Below, piece by piece: positions 41,537 through 49,824 of a stretch of DNA of 64,000 nt (within the stretch, counting starts at the first letter, position 1; every line of letters starts with the position of its first letter). The notes below the pieces were generated by a model. The model was given only the letters and a program-made list of their open reading frames with translations, did not search any database and was not told the DNA's origin. This DNA is from Clostridiales bacterium (GTDB lineage: Bacteria; Bacillota; Clostridia; Christensenellales; CAG-138). The DNA lies in contig SFEL01000003.1 of assembly GCA_004557245.1 (NCBI GenBank), positions 1 through 64,000 of the forward strand. Reading direction: 5' to 3'. The position numbers were made by a program, and so were the translations under genes.

Positions 41537-42024
41537 TGAGAACAGCCGTATGCACCGGGAGCTTTGACCCGCCTACGCTGGGCCACATGGATATATTCAT
41601 GCGAGCCGCGGAGCTTTTCGACATGGTATATGTAGCGGTATTGACAAACCCCAACAAAAAGCCTGTCTTTACCGCCGATGAACGGTGCGGGCTGCTTATG
41701 GAGGCGGCAAGGGCGGAGGGACTTAACAATGTCTGCGCCGAGGCATACAGCGGCCTGGCGGTGGATTTCGCAAGGCAGAAGGGCGCCGCTGCCATAATAC
41801 GCGGAATAAGGAACGGCAGCGACCTTGAATACGAAAGGTCAATGGAGGGAGCAAATAAGTTCCTGAGGCCCGACATAGAGACTGTCTATCTGTTGGCAAG
41901 GCCGGAGCTTGAGTTCATAAGCTCCAGCGCGGTTAAGGAGATGGCTTCCTACGGAAAGGATATCGACGGGCTGGTGCCCGACGCAATAAAAAATAAAATC
42001 GCAGAAAGGTTGATTAAGCGATGA
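41536..42024 (+). CDS. coaD: Pantetheine-phosphate adenylyltransferase
   Basis: Fourth step of CoA synthesis: adds AMP from ATP to 4'-phosphopantetheine. 162 residues with the nucleotidyltransferase motif GSFDPPTLGHMDI (residues 8-20), the RGIRNGSDLEYE loop (about 91-102) and the ISSSAVKE signature (about 130-137). It overlaps rsmD by one base and the coiled-coil gene after it by 4 bases. With coaE at 22593 it covers two CoA steps in the window. Confidence 0.96.
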   Translation: MRTAVCTGSFDPPTLGHMDIFMRAAELFDMVYVAVLTNPNKKPVFTADERCGLLMEAARAEGLNNVCAEAYSGLAVDFARQKGAAAIIRGIRNGSDLEYERSMEGANKFLRPDIETVYLLARPELEFISSSAVKEMASYGKDIDGLVPDAIKNKIAERLIKR

Positions 42025-42938
42025 GCAATAATATGCAGAACCTCAAAATTTACGACATTATAGATCAGCTTGAGGATCTTATAGAGAACAGCCCCAAGCC
42101 TAAGCTCTCCGGCAGCGCAACCAAGCGCACCGTGGACGTTGAGGAGGTTTTTGACCTTCTGGGCGACCTTAAGACCACTATTCCGGAGGATATACGCCGG
42201 GCCAACAGCCTTATGATAGAGGCTCAGAATACTATAGACAGTGCAAACGACACCGCGCAGGAGACCATAGACGCCGCCAATACCAAAGCTGACGCCATAG
42301 TGGCAGAGGCGCAGAACAAAGCCAACCTGGTGCTCGAAAAGGCCCGTGAGGAGTACGAACGTCTCATCGCTGAGGACGAGATATATCAGGAGGCCCAGAA
42401 GAGGGCGCAGCTCCTTGCCGCAAAGGCTGAGTACAATGCTAACGAGGTATTCGAGAATGCCAAGACCTATGCCGACGACATACTGGCAGATCTCGAAAGG
42501 TTCCTCGACGAGTACAAGAATCTGGTCAACGTAAATCGCAAGGATCTAGGCGCAAGGGCGAGAGTAGCCACTCCCGTACAGCCTATACAGCAGTTCACAC
42601 AGCCCTCAAAGCCGGCAATGAGCGCAGATGACGTAATGGCAAGCGTACAGCAGCAGACGACAGCCTCTGCTGCCGCCGCGGCGCAGCCCGCACGCAAGCC
42701 GATATCTCCCCAGCCTAAGCCCGAGCCCCGCAACTCTGTATCCGAGAGCAACCGCGGCAGGCGCAAGGCAGCAGAGCCCGTAGACGACATCAACGACGAG
42801 GACGATGACGATTATTACGATGACGACGAGGAAGATGACGACAAGAAGGGCGGCTTCCTGTTCGGCCTGTTCAAGAAGCACAAGAACTTCGATGATGACG
42901 ACTTCGACGACGAAGACGATGACGATTTTGACGACTAA
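42021..42938 (+). CDS. Coiled-coil protein with acidic C-terminus
   Basis: 305 residues. Residues 1-30 give a short helical head (IYDIIDQLEDLIENSP), then a long coiled coil at about 40-170 of Ala/Glu/Lys type (ANSLMIEAQNTIDSANDTAQETIDAANTK), resembling DivIVA-like or V-ATPase E/H-subunit-like proteins. A Pro/Ala/Gln-rich linker (180-245) follows, and the end is an almost continuous run of Asp/Glu (about 255-305) broken by one hydrophobic GGFLFGLFKKHK patch. In Clostridia this gene commonly follows coaD and is annotated ATPase or hypothetical. It may help organise the cell envelope. Overlaps coaD by 4 bases. Confidence 0.72.
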   Translation: MSNNMQNLKIYDIIDQLEDLIENSPKPKLSGSATKRTVDVEEVFDLLGDLKTTIPEDIRRANSLMIEAQNTIDSANDTAQETIDAANTKADAIVAEAQNKANLVLEKAREEYERLIAEDEIYQEAQKRAQLLAAKAEYNANEVFENAKTYADDILADLERFLDEYKNLVNVNRKDLGARARVATPVQPIQQFTQPSKPAMSADDVMASVQQQTTASAAAAAQPARKPISPQPKPEPRNSVSESNRGRRKAAEPVDDINDEDDDDYYDDDEEDDDKKGGFLFGLFKKHKNFDDDDFDDEDDDDFDD

Positions 42939-42948
42939 AGCCTGAGCT

Positions 42949-43956
42949 TTATTGCGCTCCACCCGGGGCGCTTTTTCTTTTGGCTTTTTTGTACCGCCCC
43001 GCCGCCCCTATCATCATCACTACGGACAGCGCCATGAGCATAGCGCCCAGCGCCGCGGCAATGGACAGCGTATTGTGCAGCAGCGTATCCGCCGTGACGG
43101 AGCGGTACACCGGCTGCGGCAGCGGAAACAGCGTGAGAAAAATATAGGCTATGGCTGCGGAAAGGGCGCCCTGTATCAACTTCGTAGAAAAATAGCGGAG
43201 GAAGGGCAGCGGCGCAAAAGTCAGCGACTGGGCGTAGACGCACAGCCCGCCGAAGGAAAAAACGAATGCCGCGGCGGCTCCAAGGGGCCGCATGCCTATG
43301 CTGAGCTTGCTCAGCGCCGCGCTTCCGCCTGCCATTTCCAGCATTCCGTACAGCAGAGCGCCTGACAGGGAGCCTCCTTTGCCGACGCCCAGCATGGCTC
43401 CGAATCCGCCCATGAGCGCAGAGAAGAACACCAGCGCCGCGCATATGTTAAGCATTGCCGAAACGCTGCTTTGCAGGGCGTTCGACAGGAGACGCAGGGG
43501 AGAGGGACAGGATGCCTGCGGACGGGATTTTATGTGTATGGGAAAGAGGATGAGCATTATTGTTGCGGATAAAAACTGAGCCGGGATTATGTAAAGCGCA
43601 AGCCGCGGGCAGCCGACCATGCCGGAGCAGAAGGAGGCGTATATGAAGATGGGGCTGACGTTGTTGAGTATGGCGGCGGAGCGGGCGTCAGGCTCGCCGT
43701 AGCCTGACAGCAGCCTTGCCCCGGCCGGCGCGCCGGAGATGAGGGACAGAAATATAAGCGAGGCGCGCTCCAGCCTGCCGGATACGCCGGCATTCTGCAT
43801 TACGCTGGCGCAAACGAAAAATGGCAGCAGGGCGGGCAGCAGTGAATCGCGCCAGATCAAAAAGCCTGCCGAAGCCCATGAGACGGCGGCAGGGCTGTAC
43901 AGGAACAATACGCAGCAGCAAAGCGCGCATACTGAATATGTGACGAGCCTTTTCAA
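42949..43956 (-). CDS. ylbJ: Sporulation integral membrane protein YlbJ
   Basis: 335 residues with about eight membrane segments and the nucleoside-recognition (Gate) motifs found in YlbJ: SLLPALLPFFVCASVM and a second half SALMGGFGAMLGVGKGG. In Bacillus YlbJ is a mother-cell sigma-E protein needed for normal spore cortex. The start is TTG at 43956, 6 bases after GGAGGTG. That SD is inside the 3' arm of a perfect 10-bp hairpin (43965-43996) and a sigma-E-like -10 lies in the 5' half, the same design as spoIIP. It follows tmcAL on the minus strand, as ylbJ and ylbM are close in Bacillus. Confidence 0.88.
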   Translation of the reverse strand: MKRLVTYSVCALCCCVLFLYSPAAVSWASAGFLIWRDSLLPALLPFFVCASVMQNAGVSGRLERASLIFLSLISGAPAGARLLSGYGEPDARSAAILNNVSPIFIYASFCSGMVGCPRLALYIIPAQFLSATIMLILFPIHIKSRPQASCPSPLRLLSNALQSSVSAMLNICAALVFFSALMGGFGAMLGVGKGGSLSGALLYGMLEMAGGSAALSKLSIGMRPLGAAAAFVFSFGGLCVYAQSLTFAPLPFLRYFSTKLIQGALSAAIAYIFLTLFPLPQPVYRSVTADTLLHNTLSIAAALGAMLMALSVVMMIGAAGRYKKAKRKSAPGGAQ

Positions 43957-43964
43957 GATAACAC

Positions 43965-43996
43965 CTCCGCATACGGTCAGTTATGTGTATGCGGAG
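43965..43996 (-). promoter_or_regulatory. Hairpin that buries the ylbJ ribosome site
   Basis: CTCCGCATAC/GTATGCGGAG is a perfect 10-bp inverted repeat with a 12-base loop. On the minus strand the 3' arm ends in GGAG, part of the ylbJ SD (GGAGGTG). No T-run follows. Read-through RNA from tmcAL would sequester the SD. Confidence 0.6.
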
Positions 43997-44013
43997 CGGT
44001 GGTCAAACTATAA
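43984..44013 (-). promoter_or_regulatory. Candidate sigma-E promoter of ylbJ
   Basis: On the minus strand TTATAGT, 15 bases, CATACACA. The -10 fits the sigma-E consensus CATACAnT at 7 of 8, and the -35 fits KMATATT at 5 of 7. The start would be in the hairpin loop, leaving the 5' arm out of the mRNA. ylbJ of Bacillus is sigma-E dependent. Confidence 0.45.
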
Positions 44014-45208
44014 TCAGAGGATAGGAAAAGTCGGACTTCACAGGTGATGGGGAGGGCCTGCCCAATGCCGCTATGTCGGCGCAGCGCACTTCCAGCGCCA
44101 TAAGCTCCGACTGTCTTTCATTGAGCTTTGATACGTCTCCGTAGCGTGTGAACACGGGCAGCTCTGATTTTTCGTGCAGGGCGGAGAGGAGAGACTGCGC
44201 TTCGCGGCGTATGCCAAGCACGCGTATGAACAGGCTGTCCAGCTTTTTCATGGGGCTGCCGTAAATGCCGAGCAGGGCGCACATGCATATGCGCTTGAGG
44301 CGGGCCATGGTGTAACGGCGGCTTTTTACCGCAGTGAGTACGGAGCCGATATCAGCGTATTTACGGCAGGCGGAATAGAGCAGGTTTTCAAGGCCTTCCG
44401 TTACGTCAGGCAGCGACTTGAGCTGTTCCTTGCTCATGCGGCGCAGGGCATATACGGTCTCCCGGGAGAGGCTTTGCAGCATAATGGGGGCGGTGTGACC
44501 CAAAACGCTGAGCATATCTTCGTAAATGCCTTCTGGAATATAAGACTTTATGTGCTCCGATTCGCCTGAGACGATCAATCGCCGTATATTTGACGCGCTG
44601 GTAAATCCGCCGCAGGTGTGGGCGCTGTCGTGGGCAACGCCGGTGCGGCCTATGGCGATGGGCTGCAGAGTGGCGTCGATGCGGCGTATGGCGCGGATAT
44701 ATTCTATGCCAAGTATGTCGTTTGGGGAAGAAAACACTGACGCAAGCTCGGGAGGAAGGTACTCACCGAAGGCACGCGCCCTGGCGTCAGGGTAAGAAAG
44801 GCCCCGGGATATGTTTGACCTTATAAGCGCCTTCAACTCGTCAGGCTCGTTGTTCAGCACGTCCACAGCACGGCAAAGGAGGTCCGTATCGCCGCATTCG
44901 CTGCCGAAGGCTATGGAATCCGCTATGCCGCTTCTTGAAAGCAGCGTTACGCCGCCGAGAGCAAATGCCTCGGCGCTGGCAAGGGCAAATGGCGTGGGCA
45001 GCGTTATGACCATGTCCGCGCCGTTCTCGAGGGCCCACTTGGCCCTAAGCCGCTTTTCGAACATGGCGGGCTCGCCCCGCTGCACGAAGTCCCCACTCAT
45101 TACGGCAACGGCAAAATCGGCACCGGACGCCTCTTTGGCTTTTTGCAGCTGATAGGCGTGGCCGTTGTGAAAGGGGTTGTATTCGGCTATTATTCCCACT
45201 GATTTCAT
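44003..45208 (-). CDS. tmcAL: tRNA(Met) cytidine acetate ligase TmcAL
   Basis: Makes N4-acetylcytidine at the wobble base of elongator tRNA-Met, using acetate and ATP. 401 residues with the nucleotidyltransferase motif GIIAEYNPFHNGH at the very start and SGDFVQRGEPAMFEKR and GSECGD further on. It corresponds to Bacillus YlbM. No SD precedes the ATG; TATAAT ends 6 bases upstream, so a leaderless mRNA is likely. It faces pta-ackA, whose product pathway supplies acetate. Confidence 0.93.
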   Translation of the reverse strand: MKSVGIIAEYNPFHNGHAYQLQKAKEASGADFAVAVMSGDFVQRGEPAMFEKRLRAKWALENGADMVITLPTPFALASAEAFALGGVTLLSRSGIADSIAFGSECGDTDLLCRAVDVLNNEPDELKALIRSNISRGLSYPDARARAFGEYLPPELASVFSSPNDILGIEYIRAIRRIDATLQPIAIGRTGVAHDSAHTCGGFTSASNIRRLIVSGESEHIKSYIPEGIYEDMLSVLGHTAPIMLQSLSRETVYALRRMSKEQLKSLPDVTEGLENLLYSACRKYADIGSVLTAVKSRRYTMARLKRICMCALLGIYGSPMKKLDSLFIRVLGIRREAQSLLSALHEKSELPVFTRYGDVSKLNERQSELMALEVRCADIAALGRPSPSPVKSDFSYPLIIV

Positions 45209-45214
45209 GCTTAC

Positions 45215-45220
45215 ATTATA
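45215..45220 (-). promoter_or_regulatory. -10 of tmcAL, 6 bases from the start codon
   Basis: TATAAT on the minus strand with 6 bases (GTAAGC) between it and the ATG. The -35 position reads TTTTCC, a weak match. A start at the A of the ATG would produce a leaderless transcript. Confidence 0.45.
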
Positions 45221-45278
45221 CGATAGCCAAGCCCGGGGGAAAAGGGGAAAAATAAGCGGGAAATTTGTTTATGCGCTG

Positions 45279-45305
45279 TTGTATTTGGAAAACTTATGCT
45301 ATAAT
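45279..45305 (+). promoter_or_regulatory. Promoter of pta-ackA
   Basis: TTGTAT, 15 bases, TATAAT; 66 bases before the pta ATG. The spacer is shorter than ideal. Confidence 0.5.
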
Positions 45306-45370
45306 ACAAAAGTCTAGGTATGCTTATAACGGAAGTATCATAAAGCAGATTTTTGAAAGGAGACGGAATA

Positions 45371-46369
45371 ATGTCTATCATCGACACCATCAAAGCAAAA
45401 GCAAAAGCTGACGTAAAGCACATAGTGCTTCCCGAGGGAAGTGAGGAGCGTACCGTTCAGGCCGCAAGGCTGATAACCGATCAGGGCATTGCCAAGGTCA
45501 CCCTTATCGGCAAGAGCGAGGATATCAAGGCTGCCGCTGCCAGGTTCAACGTGAACTTGGACGACATTGCAATGATCGACCCGGCTGCCTCTGAGCTGTA
45601 TCCCGGATACTGCGAGAAGTTCGCTGAAATGCGCGCAAAGAAGGGCGTTACCCTTGAGCAGGCGCAGAAGACCATGCTCGACCCCCTGTTTTTCGCCGCT
45701 ATGATGGTTTACGATGACAAGGCTGACGGCTTCGTTTCCGGCGCTATAAATACCACCGGCAACACACTCCGCCCCGGCCTCCAGATAATAAAGACCGCAA
45801 AGGGCGTATCCACCGTTTCCAGCTGCTTTATCATGGAAGTTCCCAACAAGGCCTACGGTGACAACGGCGTGCTGGTATTTGGCGACTGCGCGGTAAATAT
45901 CGCCCCTACCGCAGAGCAGCTGGCCGCTATAGCCATCAGCTCCGCACAGAGCGCAAAGGCGCTTTGCGGAATGGAGCCCCGCGTAGCCATGCTTTCCTTC
46001 TCAACTAAGGGCAGCGCCAAGCACGAGAACGTGGATCGCGTAGCGGAAGCTACCAGGCTGGTACACGAGCTTGCTCCCGAGCTTAACGTGGACGGCGAAC
46101 TTCAGGCGGATGCTGCTCTGGTCGAAAAAGTCGGCCAGCTCAAGAGCCCCGGAAGCCCTGTTGCCGGCAAGGCCAACGTACTGATCTTCCCCGACCTGCA
46201 GGCGGGCAATATCGGCTATAAGCTGGTTCAGCGTCTGGCAGGCGCAGAGGCCATAGGCCCCATCTGCCAGGGCTTCGCAAAGCCCATCAACGACCTGTCC
46301 CGCGGCTGCAGCGTTGACGATATAGTATCCGTCGTTGCCATTACCGCAGTTCAGGCACAGAATATGTAA
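45371..46369 (+). CDS. pta: Phosphate acetyltransferase
   Basis: Interconverts acetyl-CoA and acetyl phosphate. 332 residues, the short form without regulatory domains, with the family motifs [13 protein letters not shown] at the start, GLVSGA-like [18 protein letters not shown] (about 130-150) and [16 protein letters not shown] precedes the ATG at 45371; the longer open frame starts at a TTG that overlaps the SD. Codon use (ATC, CGC, GTA) is of the highly expressed type, unlike the neighbours. ackA follows after 23 bases: substrate-level ATP from acetate fermentation. Confidence 0.96.
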   Translation: MSIIDTIKAKAKADVKHIVLPEGSEERTVQAARLITDQGIAKVTLIGKSEDIKAAAARFNVNLDDIAMIDPAASELYPGYCEKFAEMRAKKGVTLEQAQKTMLDPLFFAAMMVYDDKADGFVSGAINTTGNTLRPGLQIIKTAKGVSTVSSCFIMEVPNKAYGDNGVLVFGDCAVNIAPTAEQLAAIAISSAQSAKALCGMEPRVAMLSFSTKGSAKHENVDRVAEATRLVHELAPELNVDGELQADAALVEKVGQLKSPGSPVAGKANVLIFPDLQAGNIGYKLVQRLAGAEAIGPICQGFAKPINDLSRGCSVDDIVSVVAITAVQAQNM

Positions 46370-46392
46370 TCATTATCGGAGGAAAAATATAA

Positions 46393-47589
46393 ATGAAAAT
46401 TCTCGTAATCAACGCAGGCAGCTCTTCCCTGAAGTATCAGCTCATCGATCTCGATCACAGCAGCGTGATAGCAAAGGGCATCTGTGAGCGCATAGGCATA
46501 CCCGGCTCCATGATCTCCTACAAGTCCGCCAAGGGCGACAAGTACGAGAAGCAGCAGGACATGAAGAACCACGAGGACGCTATCGCCATGGTTCTGGAAG
46601 TTCTTGCGGATCCCGAGATCGGCGTAATAAAGAACATGAGCGAGATAGACGCGGTGGGCCATCGCGTGCTCCATGGCGGCGAGAAGCTGTATGATCCTAT
46701 CCTCATCGACGACGAAGTGCTTAAGGCAATCGAGGACTGCATTCCTCTCGGACCTCTCCATAATCCCGCCAACCTTATGGGCATCCGCGGCTGCATGGCC
46801 GTTATGCCCGGCGTACCCATGGTAGCGGTATTCGATACCGGCTGGGGCATGGCCATGGAGAAGTCCCATTATATGTACGCTCTGCCCTACGAGGCATACG
46901 AAAACTATAAGGTACGCCGCTACGGCTTCCACGGAACCTCCCACAGGTACGTCACCGGCCGTGCCCTTGAGCTGCTGGGCAACCCCAACGCAAAGGTCAT
47001 CACCTGCCATCTTGGAAACGGCTCCAGCGTTAGCTGCTCCAAGGCCGGCAAGTGCGTGGATACCTCCATGGGACTTACCCCTCTTGAGGGCCTTCCCATG
47101 GGTACCCGCTGCGGCAGCATCGATCCCGCCATCATGCCCTTCCTGATGGATAAGACCGGCATGACTGCCAAGGAGATGGATACCTACATGAACAAGAAGA
47201 GCGGCATGCTGGGTATCTCCGGCATCTCCAGCGACTTCCGCGACCTGGGCGCCGCCGCAGAGAAGGGCGATGAGCGCGCCAAACTGGCCCTCGATATGTT
47301 CGTATATGCCGTAAAGAAGTACATCGGCTCATACGCGGCAGCCCTCAACGGTGCTGACGCTATCGTATTCACTGCCGGCGTAGGCGAGAACGACCGCGAG
47401 GTACGTGCGGATATCCTGAGGGATATGGAGTACATGGGCATAGTGGCCGATTTCGACTATAACATGACCTGTCCCCGGGGGGAAGAAGTCTGCATAAGCA
47501 AGCCCGAGAGCAAGGTGAAGATCTTTGTTATCCCCACCGACGAGGAAATGACCATCGCAAGGGATACCGCCAGGCTTGTGGCAAAATAA
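46393..47589 (+). CDS. ackA: Acetate kinase
   Basis: Makes ATP and acetate from acetyl phosphate and ADP. 398 residues, complete: NAGSSSLKYQL at the start, AVGHRVLHGGEKL (about 86-98), ATP-binding loops CHLGNGSSV and GTRCGSIDPAIM, and FTAGVGENDREVR (about 322). GGAGG precedes the ATG. It shares with pta the codon bias of strongly expressed genes. It closes the pta-ackA operon; the gene 62 bases after it belongs to the ribosome/lipid cluster. Confidence 0.97.
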   Translation: MKILVINAGSSSLKYQLIDLDHSSVIAKGICERIGIPGSMISYKSAKGDKYEKQQDMKNHEDAIAMVLEVLADPEIGVIKNMSEIDAVGHRVLHGGEKLYDPILIDDEVLKAIEDCIPLGPLHNPANLMGIRGCMAVMPGVPMVAVFDTGWGMAMEKSHYMYALPYEAYENYKVRRYGFHGTSHRYVTGRALELLGNPNAKVITCHLGNGSSVSCSKAGKCVDTSMGLTPLEGLPMGTRCGSIDPAIMPFLMDKTGMTAKEMDTYMNKKSGMLGISGISSDFRDLGAAAEKGDERAKLALDMFVYAVKKYIGSYAAALNGADAIVFTAGVGENDREVRADILRDMEYMGIVADFDYNMTCPRGEEVCISKPESKVKIFVIPTDEEMTIARDTARLVAK

Positions 47590-47651
47590 TCAGTTGACAA
47601 ATCAATGTCTTACAGATAAAATATGTAAGGTGTGCTCTTGAAAGGAAAAAT

Positions 47652-48161
47652 ATGAAGCTTAACGTTGCACAGGAACTCAAACAGCCGGGCCGGATAGGCA
47701 GATGCCATGAGGATGTGATCCTCGACAGGCAGGAATATCTCGGCAGGGAGCTTAAATTCGCCGCTCCGCTTACGGTAGAGGGCGAGTACTTCTTTGACGG
47801 CGAGGGCTTCAGCTTCAAGGGTACGGCTACCACAAAGCTTGACTCCGAATGCGCCCTTTGCGGCAAGCCCTTCATCGAGGAGCTTACCTTCGACTTCGAC
47901 GAGCGCTTTCTCCGGGAGCCGGAGCCGGACAGCGAATGCTACGGCTACACCGGCGAGGAATTGGATGTCAGCCAGATGCTCCTTGACGACTTATTCCTCA
48001 ATCTGCCTGCTTTCAGCAAGTGCAGCGAGGATTGTAAGGGGCTTTGCCCGGTTTGCGGGTGCGATTTGAACACAGTTCAGTGTTCCTGTGTTAGAGAGAA
48101 AGAAAAGGAAAATCCTTTCTCCGCTCTGGAGCAGCTGTTGTATCACGATAAGGAGGTGTAA
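47652..48161 (+). CDS. YceD/DUF177 family protein
   Basis: 169 residues with the family pattern: a beta-rich N-terminal half ending in the treble-clef CALCGKPF (Cys85, Cys88 region) and a C-terminal [15 protein letters not shown]. In plants and bacteria members are linked to 23S rRNA accumulation. It precedes rpmF by 2 bases, the conserved yceD-rpmF pair (Bacillus ylbN-rpmF). AAAGG precedes the ATG. The exact role in Gram-positives is not settled. Confidence 0.9.
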   Translation: MKLNVAQELKQPGRIGRCHEDVILDRQEYLGRELKFAAPLTVEGEYFFDGEGFSFKGTATTKLDSECALCGKPFIEELTFDFDERFLREPEPDSECYGYTGEELDVSQMLLDDLFLNLPAFSKCSEDCKGLCPVCGCDLNTVQCSCVREKEKENPFSALEQLLYHDKEV

Positions 48162-48163
48162 CC

Positions 48164-48346
48164 ATGGCAGTCCCTAAGAGAAAAACGTCTAAGGCAAGAC
48201 GCGACCAGCGTAGAGCCCATTGGAAGTTGACCGTTCCCGGTATCGTGGAATGTCCGCAGTGCCATGAGCCCAAGCTGGCTCATCGTGTATGCAAAAAGTG
48301 CGGCTATTACGACGGCAAGCAGGCAGTTGCAGTGGATAAGGACTAA
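48164..48346 (+). CDS. rpmF: 50S ribosomal protein L32
   Basis: 60-residue zinc-ribbon ribosomal protein: [19 protein letters not shown] start, then CPQC (about 37-40) and CKKCG (about 50-54), the four-Cys form. AAGGAGGTG precedes the ATG. It is coupled to the DUF177 gene two bases upstream. A terminator follows. Confidence 0.98.
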   Translation: MAVPKRKTSKARRDQRRAHWKLTVPGIVECPQCHEPKLAHRVCKKCGYYDGKQAVAVDKD

Positions 48347-48370
48347 TATCGCCTGAAAATTTTAAAACTC

Positions 48371-48400
48371 AAGGGGCTCCCGATAAAAGGGCCTCTTTTG
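48371..48400 (+). terminator. Terminator after rpmF
   Basis: AAGGGGC pairs with GCCTCTT (one G-U), extended by CC/GG, followed by TTTG. It lies 25 bases after the rpmF stop. Confidence 0.6.
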
Positions 48401-48410
48401 TTTTAGTTAA

Positions 48411-48428
48411 AAATATTGTATAATATTT
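48411..48428 (+). promoter_or_regulatory. Palindromic -10 region of plsX
   Basis: AAATATTGTATAATATTT is a perfect 7+7 inverted repeat around GTAT and contains TATAAT at 48419-48424. No FapR-type operator is evident. The -35 is poor (TTGTTT at 15 bases). A repressor dimer could occupy the palindrome. Confidence 0.4.
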
Positions 48429-48454
48429 CTTAGTATTATATTAGGAGACGACAG

Positions 48455-49462
48455 ATGAGAATAGCTGTTGATGCTTTCGGCGGCGACAATGCCCCGGCGG
48501 CGGTAGTGGAAGGCTGCATAGATGCCCTGAAAAAGTATCCCGATATGTCCGTCACCCTCTGCGGCGACGAGGAACGAATAAAGGTTGAGCTTGAAAAGTA
48601 TCAGTATGATGGTACACGTGTGGACATTCTTCATTCACCCGAAATAATATCCTGCGACGAGCAGCCGACCTTCGCCATACGCAGGAAGAAGGATTCTTCC
48701 CTCGTAAAAGCCATGGAGCTTGTGCGCGACAAGAAGGCTGACTGCGTGGTATCGGCAGGCAGCACCGGTGCGGTACTTGCGGGAGCCACGTTCATAATAA
48801 AGCGCATCGAAGGAGTAAAGCGTCCGGCCATAGGAGTGGTGTTCCCGGCGGAAAAGGGCTGTGTGCTTATAATGGACTGCGGCGCAAACGTTGACTGCAA
48901 GCCCTCGTACCTTCAGCAGTTTGCCGTGATGGCGTCTGCGTACATGCACGATATAATGGGTGTGGATAACCCCAGAGTGGGCCTCCTCAACAACGGCGCG
49001 GAAGCCGAAAAGGGAAACGAGCTTACCAAGGCTGCCTATAAGTTACTTGAGCAGACCCCGGTGAACTTTGTTGGAAACTGCGAGGCGAGGGAGATACTCT
49101 CAGGCGAATTTGACGCCATAGTCTGCGACGGCTTCGCGGGAAACATCGTTCTTAAATATACCGAGGGCCTTGCTTCCACATTCATAGGCATGCTTAAAAA
49201 AGAACTCATGGCAGATACGCGCAGCAAGCTGGGCGCCGCAATGGCGAAGCCCGCCTTCAGGCGCTTCAAAAAGGTAATGGATTATACCGAGTACGGCGGG
49301 GCGCCCCTTTTGGGTATTGACGGGGGTGTGATAAAGGCACACGGCAGCTCAAATGCCAAGGCATTTGCGGCGGCGCTGGGTCAGGCGCGGAGCTTTGCTT
49401 CCAGCGGCACCAACGAAACCATACGCCGCGCCGTAAAGTCACTGCCCGAGGTCCCGGATTGA
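48455..49462 (+). CDS. plsX: Phosphate acyltransferase PlsX
   Basis: Makes acyl phosphate from acyl-ACP for phospholipid synthesis. 335 residues with DAFGGDNAP at residues 6-14, SAGSTGAVLAGATF (about 100-113) and GLLNNGAEAEKGNELTK. AGGAGAC precedes the ATG. acpP, rnc, smc and ftsY follow on the same strand; fabD/fabG are not present between plsX and acpP, unlike in Bacillus. Confidence 0.96.
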   Translation: MRIAVDAFGGDNAPAAVVEGCIDALKKYPDMSVTLCGDEERIKVELEKYQYDGTRVDILHSPEIISCDEQPTFAIRRKKDSSLVKAMELVRDKKADCVVSAGSTGAVLAGATFIIKRIEGVKRPAIGVVFPAEKGCVLIMDCGANVDCKPSYLQQFAVMASAYMHDIMGVDNPRVGLLNNGAEAEKGNELTKAAYKLLEQTPVNFVGNCEAREILSGEFDAIVCDGFAGNIVLKYTEGLASTFIGMLKKELMADTRSKLGAAMAKPAFRRFKKVMDYTEYGGAPLLGIDGGVIKAHGSSNAKAFAAALGQARSFASSGTNETIRRAVKSLPEVPD

Positions 49463-49470
49463 ATAGAGGA

Positions 49471-49499
49471 TTGACATCAAAATAATATGCGGCTAAACT
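49471..49499 (+). promoter_or_regulatory. Sigma-A promoter of acpP
   Basis: TTGACA, 17 bases, TAAACT; the -35 is perfect. It lies 40 bases before the acpP ATG. Confidence 0.75.
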
Positions 49500-49539
49500 A
49501 TAGTTGCTTATTGGTATAATCAGAAAGGCGGTATTATAT

Positions 49540-49761
49540 ATGACTTTTGAAAAGATTCGCGAAATGCTCTCCAAGCAGATGGATATCCCCGAGGAGTCCA
49601 TAACCATGGATTCCAGGCTTGTGGAAGACCTCAAGGCCGATTCACTTGACGTTGTGGAGCTTATAATGGATATCGAGCAGGAGTATGGAATTCAGGTTCC
49701 AGAGGAGGAGCTGCCAAACGTACATACTGTAGGCGACATATTGAGGGTAATGAACAAATAA
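49540..49761 (+). CDS. acpP: Acyl carrier protein
   Basis: 73-residue four-helix carrier of growing fatty acids. The phosphopantetheine attachment site is Ser35 in the DSL motif (ADSLDVVEL). Start at 49540, where the family N-terminus begins (MTFEKIREML); AAAGGCGG lies upstream. The AcpS that charges it is at 39969. An inverted repeat follows, before rnc. Confidence 0.97.
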   Translation: MTFEKIREMLSKQMDIPEESITMDSRLVEDLKADSLDVVELIMDIEQEYGIQVPEEELPNVHTVGDILRVMNK

Positions 49762-49774
49762 CTATACTTCAAAC

Positions 49775-49806
49775 AGTACCCGCATCTTATGGTGGATGCG
49801 GGTACT
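49775..49806 (+). terminator. Hairpin between acpP and rnc
   Basis: A perfect 12-bp stem (AGTACCCGCATC/GATGCGGGTACT) with an 8-base loop. The tail is only TTGG, so it may be a partial terminator or an RNase III site in the mRNA of its own enzyme. The open frame of rnc continues upstream into it, but the true start is at 49825. Confidence 0.55.
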
Positions 49807-49824
49807 TTGGTATGGAGGAAGCAA

